A stretch of DNA of 7,069 nt from Anaerolineales bacterium (GTDB lineage Bacteria; Chloroflexota; Anaerolineae; Anaerolineales; DRMV01). The stretch spans positions 1 through 7,069 of the forward strand of contig WFVP01000056.1 in the NCBI GenBank assembly GCA_015491595.1, in the 5' to 3' direction. Each line of letters begins with the position of its first letter. Within the stretch, counting starts at the first letter, position 1. The notes under the pieces were generated by a model, which worked only from the letters and a program-made list of their open reading frames with translations, made no database searches and had not been told where the DNA came from. Both the position numbers and the translations under genes were made by a program. Of the stretch, positions 6,023-7,069 are shown one piece after another.

Positions 6023-6858
6023 GGCGGAACACGCTTTTGCGAGCGTCACGACGTATTGCCGCTCGCGCCCGGGATGCCTGGCGGCGGACCTGGCGCAAAG
6101 GGGTGCGCATCAAAAGCCCCGAGGAAATCGCCATCATGCGTCAGGCGGGCCGTATCAACGCGCTGGCCTTACAGGCCGTGCGGGAAGCCATTCGTCCGGG
6201 GGTGAGCACCGCGGAACTGGATGCCATTGCCGAGGAGGTCATCCGACGGCACGGTGCCAAGCCCGCGTTCAAGGGCTATCCGGGCCCGTATCCCTTCCCG
6301 GCCACCATTACGGTGTGCATCAACGAGGAGTTGGTCCACGGCATTCCGCGGGAAGACCGCATCATCCAGGAAGGGGACATCGTTTCGGTGGATTGCGGTA
6401 CCATCTACAAGGGCTTTGTGGCCGATGCAGCCTTTACCGTGGGCGTGGGCAACATCTCTCCCCTGGCTCGGAAACTCCTTCAGGTTACCGAAGAGGCTTT
6501 ATACAAAGGCATTCAACAGGCACGGCCGGGACGGTATACCGGGGACATCTCCGCGGCCATCCAGGCCCATGTGGAAAAGCATGGTTTCCATGTGGTGCGA
6601 GAGTACACTGGACACGGCATCGGACGGTGGATGCATGAGGACCCGGCGGTGCCCAATTTCGGTGAGCCAGGCACCGGGGAGCGGTTGCGTCCGGGTATGG
6701 TTCTGGCCCTGGAGCCCATGGTGTTGGTGGGGACACCCGAGACCGAAGTCCTGGAAGACGAATGGACGGTGGTCTCGGCCGACGGTTCGCTGACCGCGCA
6801 TTTCGAACACACCGTGGCCGTGACGGAATTCGGGCCGCAAATTCTCACCAAGTTGTAA
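6019..6858 (+). CDS. map: Methionine aminopeptidase, type I, with Arg-rich N-terminal extension
   Basis: A 279-residue type I methionine aminopeptidase, which removes the initiator Met from nascent proteins. The metal ligands expected for the family are present: Asp125 (VDCG), Asp136, His199 (GHGIG), Glu232 (LEPM) and Glu263 (FEHT). His107 (HGIP) and His206 (MHEDP) match the substrate-contacting histidines. The conserved part starts at about residue 30 (RIKSPEEIAIMRQAGRI). With the ATG at 6019 there is a 28-residue lead holding ten Arg and one Lys, absent from most type Ia enzymes. The ATGA overlap with adk and GAGG-type sequences upstream favour this start. The alternative is GTG 6103, giving the usual ~250 residues, but its only AAAGGG abuts the start codon. 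The enzyme call is secure; the start is less so. Confidence 0.93.
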   Translation: MRRNTLLRASRRIAARARDAWRRTWRKGVRIKSPEEIAIMRQAGRINALALQAVREAIRPGVSTAELDAIAEEVIRRHGAKPAFKGYPGPYPFPATITVCINEELVHGIPREDRIIQEGDIVSVDCGTIYKGFVADAAFTVGVGNISPLARKLLQVTEEALYKGIQQARPGRYTGDISAAIQAHVEKHGFHVVREYTGHGIGRWMHEDPAVPNFGEPGTGERLRPGMVLALEPMVLVGTPETEVLEDEWTVVSADGSLTAHFEHTVAVTEFGPQILTKL

Positions 6859-6866
6859 AAAGGGCC

Positions 6867-6901
6867 TTGGAATTTGGTGGGTCTCTGCTATAATGACATC
6901 T
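6867..6901 (+). promoter_or_regulatory. Sigma-70-type promoter upstream of rpmJ, extended -10
   Basis: A perfect TATAAT at 6889-6894 is preceded by TG at 6886-6887 in the extended -10 position (TGCTATAAT). TTGGAA at 6867-6872 (4 of 6 matches to TTGACA) lies exactly 16 bases upstream. The expected transcription start is about 6901, giving a leader of about 35 bases with the rpmJ ribosome site. It sits in the 77-base gap between map and rpmJ, one of the few AT-richer places in the window. No terminator hairpin is visible between map and rpmJ, so read-through from the upstream operon probably adds to this promoter. It has not been tested experimentally. Confidence 0.72.
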
Positions 6902-6935
6902 TTGCGGGACATGTGTTCGAGGTAAGGAGGCAACG

Positions 6936-7049
6936 ATGAAGGTGAAGCCTTCGGTCAAGAAGCGGTGTTCGAAATGCAAAATCGTCCGCCGTCGAGGGCG
7001 GGTGTACGTCATTTGTAAAGATCCACGGCATAAACAGCGCCAGGGATAA
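6936..7049 (+). CDS. rpmJ: Large-subunit ribosomal protein L36, zinc-binding type
   Basis: A 37-residue L36, the smallest bacterial 50S protein, bound to 23S rRNA. The sequence starts [14 protein letters not shown] and carries the CxxC-x12-C-x4-H zinc site at Cys11, Cys14, Cys27 and His32; the ending HKQRQG is standard. The length matches the family exactly. The ATG at 6936 has TAAGGAGG (6923-6930) 5 bases upstream. It normally follows infA in a map-infA-rpmJ-rpsM order; here infA is not present and a promoter precedes rpmJ directly. Confidence 0.97.
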   Translation: MKVKPSVKKRCSKCKIVRRRGRVYVICKDPRHKQRQG

Positions 7050-7054
7050 CGTGT

Positions 7055-7062
7055 AAGGGAGG
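7055..7062 (+). promoter_or_regulatory. Shine-Dalgarno of the next gene (start at or beyond the right edge)
   Basis: AAGGGAGG at 7055-7062 followed by CGAAGCA to the end of the window closely resembles the rpsE ribosome site (AAGGGAGGCGAA). A start codon would be expected at or within a few bases after 7069; the last A could be the first base of an ATG. From operon order the gene is probably rpsM (S13), but none of it is visible. Confidence 0.65.
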
Positions 7063-7069
7063 CGAAGCA

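Overview
The window is a nearly complete stretch of a bacterial spc-type ribosomal protein operon, running into the start of the alpha-type operon. All genes are on the + strand. Order: rplE (3' part only), rpsN, rpsH, rplF, rplR, rpsE, rpmD, rplO, secY, two small accessory genes, adk, map, a promoter, rpmJ, then the ribosome binding site of a gene that starts at or just past the right edge. Spacers are short, strong Shine-Dalgarno sequences (AGGAGG or GGGAGG type) precede most genes, and two gene pairs overlap (rpsE/rpmD and adk/map). No tRNA, rRNA, CRISPR array or transposase is seen.

The genome is GC-rich: 60-base lines counted by hand in secY and adk give about 62-70% GC. The bacterial gene order, zinc-ribbon forms of S14 and L36, an adenylate kinase with a partly zinc-type lid, and the two small proteins between secY and adk suggest a Chloroflexota-like bacterium, perhaps an Anaerolineae relative. 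This is a judgement from memory of protein style, not a computed phylogeny.

Region 1-3423 supplies ribosomal proteins L5, S14, S8, L6, L18, S5, L30 and L15. Region 3451-4815 encodes SecY, the channel of the protein export translocon. Adk (nucleotide homeostasis) and Map (removal of the initiator methionine) follow, as in many bacteria. From about 6867 an internal promoter with a perfect TATAAT box should give a fresh start to rpmJ and the downstream block.

Three things do not belong to the standard operon. (1) A two-gene module at 4818-5332, clearly lower in GC, sits between secY and adk. The second gene encodes a DUF2283 protein and the first a 79-residue protein resembling DUF4258-type proteins, a layout reminiscent of a toxin-antitoxin pair. 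(2) Two spacers, rpsH-rplF and rpmD-rplO, each hold a degenerate tandem array of one heptamer, NGCNGAC, in the same orientation; the second array runs across the rpmD stop codon. (3) infA, often found between map and rpmJ, is absent there, and the promoter occupies that gap. There is no gene-free stretch longer than about 80 bases.
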